DNA of 64,000 bases from Nocardioides sp. B-3 (GTDB lineage Bacteria; Actinomycetota; Actinomycetes; Propionibacteriales; Nocardioidaceae). The notes beneath the pieces were generated by a model. That model was not told where the DNA came from and made no database searches. It was given only the letters and a program-made list of their open reading frames with translations. The stretch is taken from positions 1,178,001 through 1,242,000 of the forward strand of contig NZ_CP087968.1 in NCBI RefSeq assembly GCF_024703895.1, read 5' to 3'. Below, piece after piece: positions 43,509 through 53,311 of this stretch. A program made the translations under genes and the position numbers. Position 1 is the first letter of the stretch. Each line of letters starts with the position of its first letter.

Positions 43509-43690
43509 GGCTCTTCGCAGCTGAGGGTGTAGTCCGGTCGGCGCGTCGGTGGCCGGGTAAGGGTCGAGGTCTCCCGAGGATGGGGGTGACCATGATCTCG
43601 GGCTCGAAGTGCTCGGGCAGCGGTTGGCGCACGAGCCGTTCGGGTGGCGGCCCACGGTGTTGGAGGTCAGCCTCCGCCGATACCGTTGTA
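43509..43690 (+). mobile_element. Left-end fragment of an ISL3-family element
   Basis: Starts with the 24-base end GGCTCTTCGCAGCTGAGGGTGTAG, nearly the inverse of the end at 45246-45269. It then carries two short stretches (about 43592-43618 and 43619-43687) that match the transposase start of the copy at 44300. About 100 bases between them are lost at the repeated GCGGTTGG. No transposase can be made from it. Confidence 0.75.
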
Positions 43691-43740
43691 ACGCCGCCTC
43701 CGACGACCCGGAACACGGACCGACGACGCGCCGCGAGCCG

Positions 43741-44251
43741 TCAGTCGCCGACGCTGCCGTCGATCATCTCGCGCAGGATGTCCGCGTGGCCCGCGTGCCG
43801 GGCGGTCTCCACGATCACGTGCAGGTACATCCACGTCAGCTCCCTGCCCCGCGGTGTGGTGACGGCGTAGTCGAGGCTGTGCTGGGCGGCGATCTCGCGG
43901 GAGCGGTCGCACTCCGCCCGGTAGGCGGCGATGACGTCGTCGAGCTTCTCGTTCGGCTCCAGCCGCAGGTCGGCCTCCGGGTCTGCGTCAGTCCACGGCG
44001 GCGTGGGCAGCTCCGCGGCGGGGATCTGCCCGATCTGCTCGGCGAACCCGCCCAGTTCCACCCACCGCAGGTGTTTGATCAGGCCGCCGAGGTTGGTGCC
44101 GGTCGGCACCGGGCTGCGCCGGGCGTCCTCCTCCGACACCCCGCGGGCCTTGCGCACGACGGCGTCGCGCAGATAATCCAGGGAACGTCTCGAGCTGCTC
44201 GCGCTCGCTGGCGGCGACCACGCTGCCGAGGATCTCACCGGGTCTGGTCAT
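43741..44251 (-). CDS. DinB/DUF664 family protein
   Basis: About 165 residues of the DinB-like four-helix superfamily. It has MTRPGEILGSVVAASEREQL at the start, then LDYLRDAVVRKARGVSEEDA, GTNLGGLIKHLRWVELGGFA, LTWMYLHVIVETARHAGHAD and ILREMIDG. Three His spaced as in this family (in KHLRW, LHVIVET and RHAGH) could bind a metal. The frame breaks near 44180. Relatives include thiol-dependent S-transferases, but the substrate is not predictable. It is trapped between two ISL3 ends and may have travelled with them. Confidence 0.82.
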
Positions 44252-44299
44252 CGCCCGAACGTAGCACGCGGGCCGACCCTCGCACCGGGGCTACTTTCG

Positions 44300-45269
44300 G
44301 GCTCTTCGCAGTCGCAGTTGAGGGTGTCTGACGCTACCTTCGCCCGCCCTGACCTGACCACGTTCGCTCGTCTTGATGATCTCGGGCTCGAAGTGCTCGC
44401 GCAGCGGTTGGAGCCCGATCGGGCGATTTTCCCGGTGCCGGGTTGTCGAGCCCGACAGATGGTGTCGTCGCTGCGGATGCCGGGGCGCGGCCGGGGGACA
44501 CGGTGGTCCGGCGGTTGGCGCACGAGCCGTTCGGGTGGCGGCCCACGGTTTTGGAGGTCAGCCTCCGCCGATACCGGTGCACCGGGTGCGGTCACGTGTG
44601 GCGCCGGGACACGTCGCGGGTCGCCGCTTCGACGACGTGCAGGTCATCGGCGTGGACGAGCACGTCTGGCGGCACACCCGGCGTGGCGACAAGTACGTGA
44701 CCGTGATCATCGACCTGACGCCGATCCGCGACGGCACCGGGCTGGCGCGGCTTCTGGACATGGTCGCCGGCCGCTCCAAACAGGCGTTCAAGGCCCGGCT
44801 CGCCGAACGGGACAAGTCCCGGCGCGACAATATCGAGGTCGTCGCGATCGACCTGCTCACCGAGACCCAGCAGCACCGGCTGACGGAGCTGTTCGCGGCC
44901 GACGCCCACGTCGAGGTCGAAGCCACCTGAGGCATCTACCAGCGGATGATCGCCGCCTACCGTGAGCCCGACCGAACCCGGGGCCGCGAGCTGATGAGGC
45001 AGTTGATCGAGTCGATCAGCCGAGGCGTCCCCAGCCCGTTCAGCGAGATCATCACGCTCGTCCGCACCCTGACCAAGCGCGCCGCCGACGTGCTCGCCTG
45101 CTTCGACCGGCCCGGCACATCCAACGGCCCCACCGAAGCGATCAACGGCCGCCTCGAACACCGCCGCGGCTCCGCCCTCGGGTTCCGCAACCTGACGAAC
45201 TACATCGCCAGATCACTACTCGAGACTGGCGGCTTCCGACCCCAACTACACCCTCGATTGTGAAGAGCC
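44300..45269 (+). mobile_element. ISL3-family insertion sequence, internally deleted
   Basis: Left end GGCTCTTCGCAgtcgcagttGAGGGTGT and right end CTACACCCTCGATTGTGAAGAGCC are imperfect inverted repeats. Compared with usual ISL3 elements (about 1.4 kb), about 400 bases are missing. The 8-base AGTAAATG after the right end matches AGTAAAATG before the outer left end at 43509, apart from one A. This suggests that 43509-45269 entered as one unit or grew from one insertion. Confidence 0.78.
44324..45263 (+). pseudogene. ISL3-family transposase remnant
   Basis: Recognisable parts: zinc-ribbon N-terminus (ARPDLTTFARLDDLGLEVLA, HEPFGWRPTVLEVSLRRYRC), DDE core start (VIGVDEHVWRHTRRGDKYVT, DLTPIRDGTGLARLLDMVAG) and C-terminus (CFDRPGTSNGPTEAINGRLE, GFRNLTNYIARSLLETGGFR). 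The helix-turn-helix region near 44620 and the middle of the catalytic core near 44860 are deleted, a stop interrupts the frame at 44928, and further frame changes occur. It cannot encode an active transposase. Confidence 0.88.
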
Positions 45270-45277
45270 AGTAAATG
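45270..45277. repeat. Probable ISL3 target duplication, right copy
   Basis: AGTAAATG directly follows the right IS end and precedes the rplA terminator. It is the partner of 43500-43508. Confidence 0.6.
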
Positions 45278-45278
45278 G

Positions 45279-45312
45279 CAGCACCCCGGCCGCCCGGGCG
45301 ACCGGGGTGCTG
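45279..45312 (-). terminator. Terminator after rplA
   Basis: CAGCACCCCGG (45279-45289) pairs with CCGGGGTGCTG (45302-45312). The 12-base loop is itself self-complementary (CGCCCGGGCG). It lies 17 bases after the rplA stop and ends the rplKA transcript before the insertion site. Confidence 0.7.
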
Positions 45313-45328
45313 ACGGATGAGGCGTGGA

Positions 45329-46049
45329 TCAGGCACGGGCCTCGTCCTCGACCGCGACGTTCTTGGTGCGGTTGGGGTCGACCCGGACGCCGGGGCCCAT
45401 GGTCGTGGAGACGGTGACCTTCTTGATGTAGCGGCCCTTGGAGCTGGCCGGCTTCAGACGCAGCACCTCTTCGAGGGCGGCGGCGTAGTTCTCCGCGAGC
45501 TGGGCCTCGGAGAAGGACGCCTTGCCGATGATGAAGTGCAGGTTGGAGTGGCGGTCGACGCGGAACTCGATCTTGCCGCCCTTGATGTCGGCGACGGCCT
45601 TCGCCACGTCGGCGGTGACCGTGCCGGTCTTCGGGTTGGGCATCAGCGAGCGCGGGCCGAGGACGCGACCGAGGCGGCCGACCTTGCCCATCATGTCGGG
45701 GGTCGCGACGACGGCGTCGAAGTCGAGCCAGCCACCGTTGACCTTCTCCGATGAGCTCGTCGCCACCGACGAAGTCGGCGCCGGCCTCACGGGCGGCCTC
45801 GGCCTTCTCGGCGACAGCGAACACGAGGACGCGGGCGGTCTTGCCGGTGCCGTGGGGCAGGTTGACGGTGCCGCGCACCATCTGGTCAGCCTTGCGGGGG
45901 TCGACGCCGAGACGCATGACGACGTCCGGGGTCTCGTCGAACTTCTTCTTCGAACCGGCCTTGGCCAGCTTGATGGCGGTCAGCGGGGCGTAGAGCTCGT
46001 CCTTGTCGAACTGCTCGGCCGCTGCGCGGTAGGTCTTGCTGCGCTGCAT
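45329..46049 (-). CDS. rplA: 50S ribosomal protein L1
   Basis: About 240 residues. [80 protein letters not shown] and [11 protein letters not shown] are the L1 signature regions, including the rRNA-binding segments. The frame breaks near 45748, where one extra G lies in ATCGGAGAAGG. It follows rplK by 80 bases on the same strand. L1 usually represses its own operon by binding the leader; no such fold was worked out here. Confidence 0.97.
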
Positions 46050-46130
46050 GTGAATCCCTCTTATCTAAGAATGTGGTCGTGAATGAGCCAGCGCGGCTCT
46101 GCCACGGGTGTTGCTCGCGGACGCGAGAGG

Positions 46131-46558
46131 TCAGTCGGTGGTGACGCCCATGGAGCGGGCGGTGCCCTCGACGATCTTCATCGCGGCATCGATGTCGTTG
46201 GCGTTGAGGTCGGGGAGCTTGGTGGTCGCGATCTCGCGCACTGGTCCTTGGTCAGCTTGCCGACCTTCTCCTTGTGCGGGACGCCCGAACCCTTCTTCAG
46301 GCCGGCGGCCTTCTTGATGAGCTCAGCGGCCGGCGGCGTCTTCGTGATGAAGTCGAAGGACCGGTCCTCGTAGATCGTGATCTCGACGGGGATCACGTTG
46401 CCGCGCATCGACTCGGTCTGCGCGTTGTAGGCCTTGCAGAAGTCCATGATGTTCACGCCGTGGGGACCGAGGGCGGTACCCACCGGCGGAGCCGGAGTTG
46501 CTGCGCCAGCCTGCAGCTGCACCTTGACGAGTGCAGCAATCTTCTTCTTGGGAGGCAT
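46131..46558 (-). CDS. rplK: 50S ribosomal protein L11
   Basis: 142 residues when repaired. [40 protein letters not shown] and [15 protein letters not shown] identify L11, and the end [20 protein letters not shown] is restored after a break near 46242, where one G of CAGGTG is missing. The stop is TGA 46131-46133. Part of the secE-nusG-rplK-rplA order typical of bacteria. Confidence 0.97.
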
Positions 46559-46730
46559 TTCTTTCTCTCTCTCGTGTGGTCATGACGGGGAACTCCCCCT
46601 GCCACTGGTGTTACTTCAATTGAAACTGGTGTTTCGTGACGCGTTCCGCATCCCCTCGCTAGCTCGGGTTTGCAGGTGACGCTCCTCAACCCAAAAGGTT
46701 GATTGACCGGCCGGAGCAAGCTCCGTCCGC

Positions 46731-47601
46731 TCAAACCTTTTGAATCTGGCTGAAGCTCAGCTCGACCGGGGTCTCCCGGCCGAAGATCTCGACGAGGGCC
46801 TTGACCCTCTGGGACTCGGCGTTGATCTCGGTGATCGTCGCGTGCAGCGTGGCGAACGGACCATCGACGACCATCACGGAGTCGGACACGTCGAAGTCGG
46901 CAACCTCGACCGGCTTCTTGGCGGTGGCGGAGCCACGACCGGACGTGTCGCCGGCAGCGGCGGCAGCCTCGGCCTCGGCAACGGCGACCACGGCGGGGGC
47001 GAGCATGTCCTCGACCTCGCGCATGCTCAGCGGCACCGGCTGGTGGCTGTGGCCGACGAAACCGGTCACCGACGGCGTGTGGCGCACGGCCGACCAGGAC
47101 TCGTCGGTGAGGTCCATGCGGACCCGGGACGTAGCCGGGCAGGACGGTACGGGTGACCATCTTGCGCTGGCCGTTCTTGATCTCGGCGACTTCCTCGGTG
47201 GGGACCACGATCTCGTGGATGTAGTCCTCCATGTTGAGGGAGATGATGCGGTTCTCGAGGTTCTGCTTGACCCGCTTCTCCATGCCGGAGTAGGTGTGCA
47301 CCACGAACCAGTCGCCCGGCTTGGCCCACAGCTCGCGGCGGAAGGCCTCGAGCGGGTCGTCGTCGGCAGGCTCGTCCTCGACCGACTCCGCCTCGACGGC
47401 CTCGTCCACCTCGTCGTCAGCGGAATCGTCGGCCGACTCGTCGTCAACGACACCGTCCTCGGCGTCCGCGTCGGGAGTCACCTCGGCCGCCGTGGTCTCC
47501 TCGGCGGCGTCCTCGGTGGCGTCCTCGAGGGCCGCCTCCGGGGTCGCCTCGGGGGCGTCAGTGGCCTCGTACTCATCCGAGGAGTCGTACTGATCCGACA
47601 C
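46731..47601 (-). CDS. nusG: Transcription termination/antitermination factor NusG
   Basis: About 290 residues. A ~95-residue acidic N-terminal extension (rich in Asp, Glu, Ala) precedes the NGN domain ([59 protein letters not shown]) and the KOW domain ([35 protein letters not shown]). Such extensions are usual in high-GC Gram-positives. I prefer GTG 47601 ([12 protein letters not shown]), with GGAG upstream, over ATGs further out. A second acidic/Ala-rich insertion lies between the domains ([16 protein letters not shown]). The frame breaks near 47125. Confidence 0.95.
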
Positions 47602-47714
47602 GTAGTGCTCCGAACGTAGATCTGCTGGGTGTGATCGGCTTGCTGCTTGCCGATCGACTGGACTGGTGCTCATCACTCAGGGGCGACTCGCCCGGCCGGC
47701 GAACCGGCGGGCGG

Positions 47715-47982
47715 TCACTGACCAGAGTCGTTGGCGAACACGGCAAACACGAGCTTGCCGAATGCCGGGTCGAGGGCCGAGACGAACGCCATCATCACGA
47801 GGACGAAGACCATCACGACCGGGGAAGTAGGTGATCAGCTGCTCCTGCGTCGGCCAGACGACCTTGCGGAGCTCGGCGACCACCCGGCGGTAGAACGTGG
47901 CTGGACCGGTGCGTCGACCGTCGTCGTGACGCGAGTCCTCACGGGACTCGTGTACAGCGCTGGAGTCAGACACGTCTGCCAC
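47715..47982 (-). CDS. secE: Preprotein translocase subunit SecE
   Basis: About 90 residues. A charged N-terminus leads into FYRRVVAELRKVVWPTQEQL, the conserved amphipathic SecE helix, and then one membrane helix (VVMVFVLVMMAFVSALD) and AFGKLVFAVFANDSGQ. The frame breaks near 47825. GTG 47982 is the likely start; a second GTG three codons on is possible. It stands between tRNA-Trp and nusG, its classical position, and is part of the SecYEG channel. Confidence 0.93.
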
Positions 47983-48018
47983 CTTCTCTTCGTTGTCTTG
48001 CTTTTCCGGGTGTCTTGC

Positions 48019-48090
48019 AGGGCACGAGGGATTTGAACCCCCAACCCTCGGCTTTGGAGGCCGATGCTCTGCCAATTGAGCTAGTGCCCT
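48019..48090 (-). tRNA. trpT: tRNA-Trp (CCA)
   Basis: 72 bases. Acceptor arms AGGGCAC/GTGCCCT pair fully, the anticodon loop reads CTCCAAA with anticodon CCA, and the T arm contains GGTTCAAATCC. No CCA end is encoded. It lies directly upstream of secE, as in many actinobacteria. Confidence 0.97.
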
Positions 48091-48331
48091 CCGGCGGTCC
48101 TGCACCTGCACCGCGCACCCGGTGACGGGCAGCACGAAGCATTGGTGAGATCCACCAAACCCGAAGCATACGCAAGCCCACCCAGCGACGTCAGAACCGG
48201 CGGCCCGCATCAGCATCGTCGTGCAAGCCTCACCCGCCGTTCGTGCTCTCGCCATCCGGCCGTCGGGGAGGTGGGGCGAGGTTGAGGGGCCTCGCCGTCC
48301 GGTGAGGACCTTTCAAACCTCGGGAGCTTCG

Positions 48332-49208
48332 ATGAACCACCCCCTGCGCAGGTTCACCCCGGGCATCGCCCCCCTGCTGGTCGGCGGCGTCCTCGCCGCT
48401 GGTCTGGTCGAACCGGCCGCTGCCGCCCCAGCCGGCTCGGGCGCCACCACTGACAACATCGCCCACCGCGGTTCCTCGGGCGCCGTACCGGAGAACACGA
48501 TCGCGGCCGTGGAGCGCGCCCCCGGCCCGGGGCGCCGACATCATCGAGAACGACATCCAGCGCACCGCCGACGGCGAGCTGGTGATCATGCACGACACCA
48601 CCCTCGCCCGCACCACCGATGTGGAGCAGGTCTTCCCCGATCGCGCTCCGTGGTCGGTCGGCAGCTTCACCCTCGCCGAGATCAAGCAGCTCGACGCCGG
48701 GTCGTGGTTCTCGCCCGCCTTCGCCGGTGAGCGCGTCCCGACCCCGGCCGAATGGGTCGGGGCTGTGGGCAACCGGGCCGGGATGCTCCCGGAGCCCAAG
48801 GCTCCCGAGCTCTACCCGGGGATCGAGCTCGACCTCGACAAGGAGCTGCGTGCGCTGCCGGAGTTCACGCGAGCACTCAAGCGCGGTGAGGTCGTCGTCC
48901 GGGCGTTCAACCACGTCTGGTTGAAGGCCTACCGGGACCTCGCGCCCGACGTGCCGACCGGCCTGCTCTTCGGCACCGCCCCCGACCCGAGCCCAGATCG
49001 ACGAGGCCTCGACGTGGGCCGAGCAGGTCAATCCCGCGCTGGGTGCCATCGGCGAGGGCACGGTCACAGCAGTGCACGCCGCTGGCATGGAGATCAACGT
49101 CTGGACCGTGAACGGCGGTCAGGACATGCGTCGCGCGTGGCATGGCAGGTCGACGGGATCATCACGAACTACCCGCAGGTGCTCGCCGAGATCCTCCGCA
49201 AGGGCTGA
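48332..49208 (+). CDS. Secreted glycerophosphodiester phosphodiesterase
   Basis: About 290 residues with a Sec signal peptide (GIAPLLVGGVLAAGLVEPAA, cleavage after AAAA). The GDPD fold shows the catalytic HRG in AHRGSSGAVPENT, metal ligands in IENDIQRTADGELVIMHD, and the end INVWTVNGGQDMRRA and GIITNYPQVL. ATG 48332 has GGGAG upstream. The frame breaks near 48528, 48995 and 49140. It would release glycerol-3-phosphate from lipid headgroups or teichoic acids outside the membrane. Divergent from tRNA-Trp; 48091-48331 holds no other gene. Confidence 0.9.
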
Positions 49209-49245
49209 GCCCGGCGACCTCAGGAGGGCGGTGCCCGGGCCTAGC

Positions 49246-50296
49246 ATGACGGCCATGCCCGGGCACCGCGACCTCCTGACGCTGCCGAAGGCGCACCTCC
49301 ACCTGCACTTCACCGGGTCAATGAGGCACGCGACGCTGCTGGAGCTCGCCGAGCGCGACGGCATCGCCCTCCCGGACAGCCTCGTCGAGGACTGGCCGCC
49401 GCAGCTCTCGGCCGCCGACGAGAAGGGCTGGTTCCGGTTCCAGCGCCTCTACGACGTCGCCGGGTCCGTGCTGCGCACGCCCGACGACGTACGGCGACTG
49501 GTGCTCGAGGCAGCGCAGGACGACGTCGCAGACGGTGGCCGCTGGCTGGAGATCCAGGTCGACCCGAGCGGCTATGCCGCGAGGTTCGGCGGCATCACCG
49601 CCTTCACCGACACGGTGCTCGACTGCGTCCGCGACGCCTCCGCCCGCACGGGCCCGGGCATGGCAGTGGTCATCGCCGCCAACCGGACCCGGCACCCGCT
49701 CGACGCCCGCACACTGGCGCGGCTGGCCGGTCAATATGCCGGCCGCGGCGTGGTCGGCTTCGGGCTCTCGAACGACGAGCGCCGCGGGCGCACCGCGGAG
49801 TTCGCCGGCGCCTTCGCGATCGCCGAGCGCGCGGGGGCTGCTGCTCGCGCCGCACGGCGGCGAGCTGCGCGGACCGGAGCACATCCGCGTGTGCCCGGAC
49901 GAGCTGCAAGCAGACCGGCTCGGCCACGGGGTGCGAGCCGCCGAGGACCCGGCGCTGCTCGACCGGATCGTGGAGGCCGGCGTCGCGCTCGAGGTGTGCC
50001 CGGTGTCCAACGTCGCGCTCGGCGTCTACTCCGACCTCACGTCGGTCCCGCTCCCCCAGCTGCTCGCGGCCGGCGCCACGATCGCCCCGGGCGCCGACGA
50101 CCCGCTGCTCTTCGGCTCGAGACTGGCCGGGCAGTACGCCACCATGCGGGCCGCCCACGACCTCGACGACGCGACCCCGGCCGGCCTCGCCCGGAGCTCG
50201 TTCGCGGCGTCGCGCGCGCGGGCCGACCCGGTCACCGAATCGACCCGCCAAATCGACGACTGGCTGGCATCGGCACCTGAGAGGATGCAACCGTGA
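49246..50296 (+). CDS. add: Adenosine deaminase family protein
   Basis: About 350 residues of the ADA/AMP deaminase superfamily. Zinc ligands are in KAHLHLHFTGSMR, the catalytic His/Glu in LLAPHGGEL, then ADRLGHGVRA, EVCPVSNVALGV and the Asp pair GADDPLLFG. It deaminates adenosine, or adenine or a related base; the subtype cannot be decided. ATG 49246 is 4 bases after a TAG-containing -10-like stretch; ATG 49255 is an alternative. The frame breaks near 49845. The next gene overlaps its stop (GTGA). Confidence 0.88.
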
Positions 50297-50941
50297 CGCC
50301 ACCTGACGAGCCGCCGAGCAACCCCTACGACCCCAACTGGCCCAAGCCGGAGACGCCGCCGCCGAGTGCCGGCAACGAGCCGCCGGCCTCGCCCTACGGC
50401 CAGCCGACCGACGCGCCGCCCACGCAGCCCTACGGCCAGCCCTACGGCCAGCAGTCGCCTCCGTCGGGCGAGCAGGCGTCGCCGTGCCCGCCCTATGGCC
50501 AGCAACAGCAGCAGCCCTGGGGCCGGGCGCCGCAGGGCCAGCCCGGCTGGGGTCAGCAGCAGCCCTACGGCCGGGTGCCCTACGGCACGCCGATGTACGG
50601 CGCCATGCAGCCCAAGCACCCGTCCGCGACCACGGCGATGGTGCTGGGCATCGGCGCCCTCGGCGGCATGTTCGTGTGTGGCGTCCCGATCGTGCTCGCG
50701 CCGTTCGCGTGGATGGTCGGTGGCCGCGCGGTCAAGGAGATCGACGCCAATCCGGGTCGCTGGTCCGGGCGCGACCGGGGCGCAGGCGGGCCGCGTCATG
50801 GGCATGATCGGCACCGGACTGCTGCTGCTCGTGGTGATCGGGCTCGCCGTCGCGATCGTCGGCCCGGCCGCCTTCAGCGAGAGCGACGACCTGACCTACG
50901 ACCCGGTGGAGGGCTACACGACGTCCGCCCCGTCCAACTGA
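50293..50941 (+). CDS. DUF4190-type membrane protein with Pro/Gln/Tyr-rich N-terminus
   Basis: About 215 residues. The first ~110 are low-complexity with repeated PYGQ and QQQ units (QPYGQPYGQQSP). They are followed by two hydrophobic segments (ATTAMVLGIGALGGMFVCGV and MIGTGLLLLVVIGLAVAIVG) that flank an AVKEIDANPGRWSG loop, the DUF4190 arrangement, and a short acidic tail. GTG 50293 overlaps the deaminase stop. The frame breaks near 50770. Function unknown; similar proteins are common in actinobacterial membranes. Confidence 0.82.
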
Positions 50942-50944
50942 TCC

Positions 50945-51995
50945 CTAGAGGGTGCAGCCGACGAGCACCGGCTCGTTGACGAGGCGTACGCCGAACGCCT
51001 GCTCCACCCCGTCACGCACGGCGCGCCAGCGCGAGCAGCTCGGTGGTGGTGGCGCCGCCGCGGTTGCTGAGGGCGAGCGTGTGCTTGGTCGACAACGACG
51101 TGCGCCCGCCGATGTCGTAGCCCTTGCCGAAGCCCGCGCGCTCGATCAGCCGGGCGGCGCTGGACTTCACGGTGCCGTCGGGTTGCGGCCAGCGGGGGGC
51201 GTCCTCGGGCAGTGCCGCGGCCTGCTCGGGCGCGAGGAACGGGTTGGTGAAGAACGAGCCCGCGCTCCGGGTGTCGTGGTCGGTCGGGTCGAGGACCATG
51301 CCCTTGCCCGCACGCAGCCCGAGGACGGCGTCCCGGACGGCCGCCGGGGGGCGCGCTCTCCGGCCTCGACCCCGAGCGTGCGCGCCAGCTCGGCGTAGGC
51401 GACAGGGGCTCCCGGGCTGCCCGGCCGGAGCTGGAGGTCGACGGTGAGCACGACGTGGCGTGCGGGGTCGGCCTTGAAGCGGGAGTGGCGGTAGCCGAAA
51501 CCGCAGTCGGCGGCCGCGAAGGTGCGCACGCCCTTGAGCGTCCGGTCCCAGACGCGGACCGACGCGATCGTCTGCGAGACCTCCCGGCCATAGGCGCCGA
51601 CGTTCTGGATCGGGGTGGCACCCACGCTGCCGGGGATGCCGGACAGCGCCTCGACGCCGGTCCAGCCCCGCTCGACCGCGGTGGCGACGAAGTCGTCCCG
51701 GGTCACGCCGGCGGCGACCCGGACCATGACGCCGCCGCAGACGCCCTCGCAGTCGTCGGTGTCGGGGGTGATGCCCGAGGTGGCGACCTCGACGACCGCG
51801 GCCGTCGAAGCCCTCGTCGGCGATCACCGGGTTGGACCCGCCGCCGAGGACGAGCACGGGCGTGCCGTCGGCGTCGGCCGTCGCGACCGCGTCGACCAGC
51901 TCCTGCTCGGTGGTGGCGCGCACCCAGTCGCGGGCCGGACCGCCGAGGCGAAGGGTGGTGTGGTCGGAGAGGAGCCTGCGGGATGACTCAGGCAC
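50945..51995 (-). CDS. murB: UDP-N-acetylenolpyruvoylglucosamine reductase
   Basis: Cell-wall precursor enzyme of about 350 residues. [16 protein letters not shown] and [17 protein letters not shown] bind [42 protein letters not shown] and [10 protein letters not shown] (catalytic Ser in SAGSFF) are MurB hallmarks. The end is restored to [14 protein letters not shown]. The frame breaks near 51805, 51350 and 51025. ATG 51995 overlaps the hadB stop by 8 bases. Confidence 0.95.
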
Positions 51996-52379
51996 GCACG
52001 ACTGCCTTGGGCATGCCGAGCACCTTGACGCCGTCGCAGGTCACGTCGAGGGCGAGGGTGGCCGTGCCGTCCTCGACCTTCTTCACGGAGCCGGCGACGA
52101 CGACCTCGACGGCACCGTCCGCCGGCACGACGACCGGGTTGGTGAACTTGCAGCCGAGCTCCACGACCTCGGCGCCGTCAGTCCGGGTCGCGACCGCGCG
52201 GCCGGCCGGGCCGAGGGTGAGCATGCCGTGCGCGATCACGCCGGGCAGGCCGACGCTGCGAGCGACGTCCTCGTCCCGGTGGATCGGGTTGGGGTCGCCG
52301 CTCGCCTCCGCGTAGGCGACCGAGGTCGGCGCGGGTCAGCGAGTAGGTGATCGCGTCAGAACGTCTCGCCGGCGATCAT
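51988..52379 (-). CDS. hadB: MaoC-like dehydratase, HadB type
   Basis: Hot-dog-fold (R)-hydroxyacyl dehydratase of about 130 residues. The hydratase motif [19 protein letters not shown] with catalytic Asp and His, then [18 protein letters not shown] and [13 protein letters not shown], are read after removing one extra T (TTCTGACGCG) and one extra G (CTCGGTCGCC) at about 52353 and 52318. ATG 52379 overlaps hadA (ATGA). HadAB of mycobacteria acts in long-chain fatty acid elongation; the same order next to rpmG supports the name. Confidence 0.88.
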
Positions 52380-52775
52380 GAGGCACCGCCGGTGTGGACG
52401 AGGGTCGCCTTCGCCGTACAGACCGGGGCGCCGTCGGCGTCGTGGATGGCGCTGCTGGTGCCGATGATGTCGGCGCCGCCGATCTGGCGCAGTGAGGCGA
52501 CGGTCAGCGTGGCGGTCAGGGTGTCGCCGATGCGGACGGGGCGCTCGTAGGCGAAGCGCTGCTCACCGTGGATGATCCGGAACAGGTCGATCTGCTCGGA
52601 GGCCGGGGAAGGCGTTCATGGCGTCGAAGGCAAGGACGATCGGGTAGGTCGGGGGGACGGTGCCGTCGGGAGTGCCGCCGAGCGCCGTGGCGAACGCGGC
52701 CACCTCGTCGGTCGTCACCGTGCGCTGGCTCGTCGGCGGGAACTCCCGCCCCACCAAGGACTGATCGACAGGCAT
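52376..52775 (-). CDS. hadA: MaoC-like dehydratase partner, HadA type
   Basis: About 133 residues resembling the non-catalytic hot-dog subunit: MPVDQSLVGREFPPTSQRTV at the start, YPIVLAFDAMNAF, then FAYERPVRIGDTLTATLTVA and GTSSAIHDADGAPVCTAKAT. The frame breaks near 52608. It overlaps hadB and is separated from rpmG by a strong hairpin, so it probably has its own promoter in 52776-52803. Confidence 0.88.
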
Positions 52776-52803
52776 GGCGTGAGCCTAGATGACGCCGGGA
52801 ACG

Positions 52804-52838
52804 ACGAAGACCCGCCAGCAGAACTGGCGGGTCTTCGT
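52804..52838 (-). terminator. Strong terminator after rpmG
   Basis: Perfect 15-base arms ACGAAGACCCGCCAG and CTGGCGGGTCTTCGT with a CAGAA loop, 12 bases past the rpmG stop. It is the best hairpin in the window. It separates tRNA-Thr/tRNA-Met/rpmG from hadAB. Confidence 0.8.
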
Positions 52839-52850
52839 GGAAGCCCGGGA

Positions 52851-53021
52851 TCAGCGGGTCTCGCGGTGCGCGGTGTGCTTGCGGCAACGCGGGCAGAACT
52901 TCGACAGCTCGATGCGGTCGGGGTCGTTGCGGCGGTTCTTCTTGGTGATGTAGTTCCGCTCCTTGCAGTCGACGCACGCGAGCGTGATCTTGGGGCGAAC
53001 GTCAGAGCTCTTGCTGGCCAC
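52851..53021 (-). CDS. rpmG: 50S ribosomal protein L33
   Basis: 56 residues from GTG 53021: [20 protein letters not shown], then [20 protein letters not shown] and [14 protein letters not shown]. Two CxxC pairs (CVDC, CPRC) mark the zinc-binding form of L33. Too short for many gene finders. It follows tRNA-Met on the same strand. Confidence 0.97.
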   Translation of the reverse strand: MASKSSDVRPKITLACVDCKERNYITKKNRRNDPDRIELSKFCPRCRKHTAHRETR

Positions 53022-53063
53022 GGGAAGTCCTTAGAAGTTTGCGAATTGATGCAGGCTGTTCGG

Positions 53064-53137
53064 TAGCGGGGGCGGGACTCGAACCCACGACACCACGATT
53101 ATGAGCCGTGTGCTCTAACCACCTGAGCTACCCCGCC
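53064..53137 (-). tRNA. tRNA-Met (CAT), elongator
   Basis: 74 bases. Acceptor GGCGGGG pairs with CCCCGCT, the anticodon is CAT in GGCTCATAATC, and the T arm has GGTTCGAGTCC. G1 pairs with U72, so it is the elongator rather than the initiator (which has C1 x A72). Confidence 0.95.
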
Positions 53138-53178
53138 GCCGGGCAGGTGCCGCCAGACTACGACGAGCTCCAACCCAG

Positions 53179-53251
53179 AGCCCCTTTACGGAATCGAACC
53201 GTAGACCTTCTCCTTACCATGGAGACGCTCTGCCGACTGAGCTAAAGGGGC
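53179..53251 (-). tRNA. tRNA-Thr (GGT)
   Basis: 73 bases. Acceptor GCCCCTT pairs with AAGGGGC. The anticodon loop ATGGTAA gives anticodon GGT, with a TCTCC/GGAGA stem. The T arm has GGTTCGATTCC. It is followed by tRNA-Met and rpmG on the same strand, probably one transcript. Confidence 0.96.
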
Positions 53252-53311
53252 AACGACGGAGAAGAATACACAGCCCTGAGCGGGAACTGAAATCGCCTCA
53301 TCGCACCCGGT

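Noticed and set aside
43741..44251. DNA-damage protein (name DinB)
   Set aside because: The name refers to a metalloprotein fold family, not the DinB polymerase; no polymerase motif is present.
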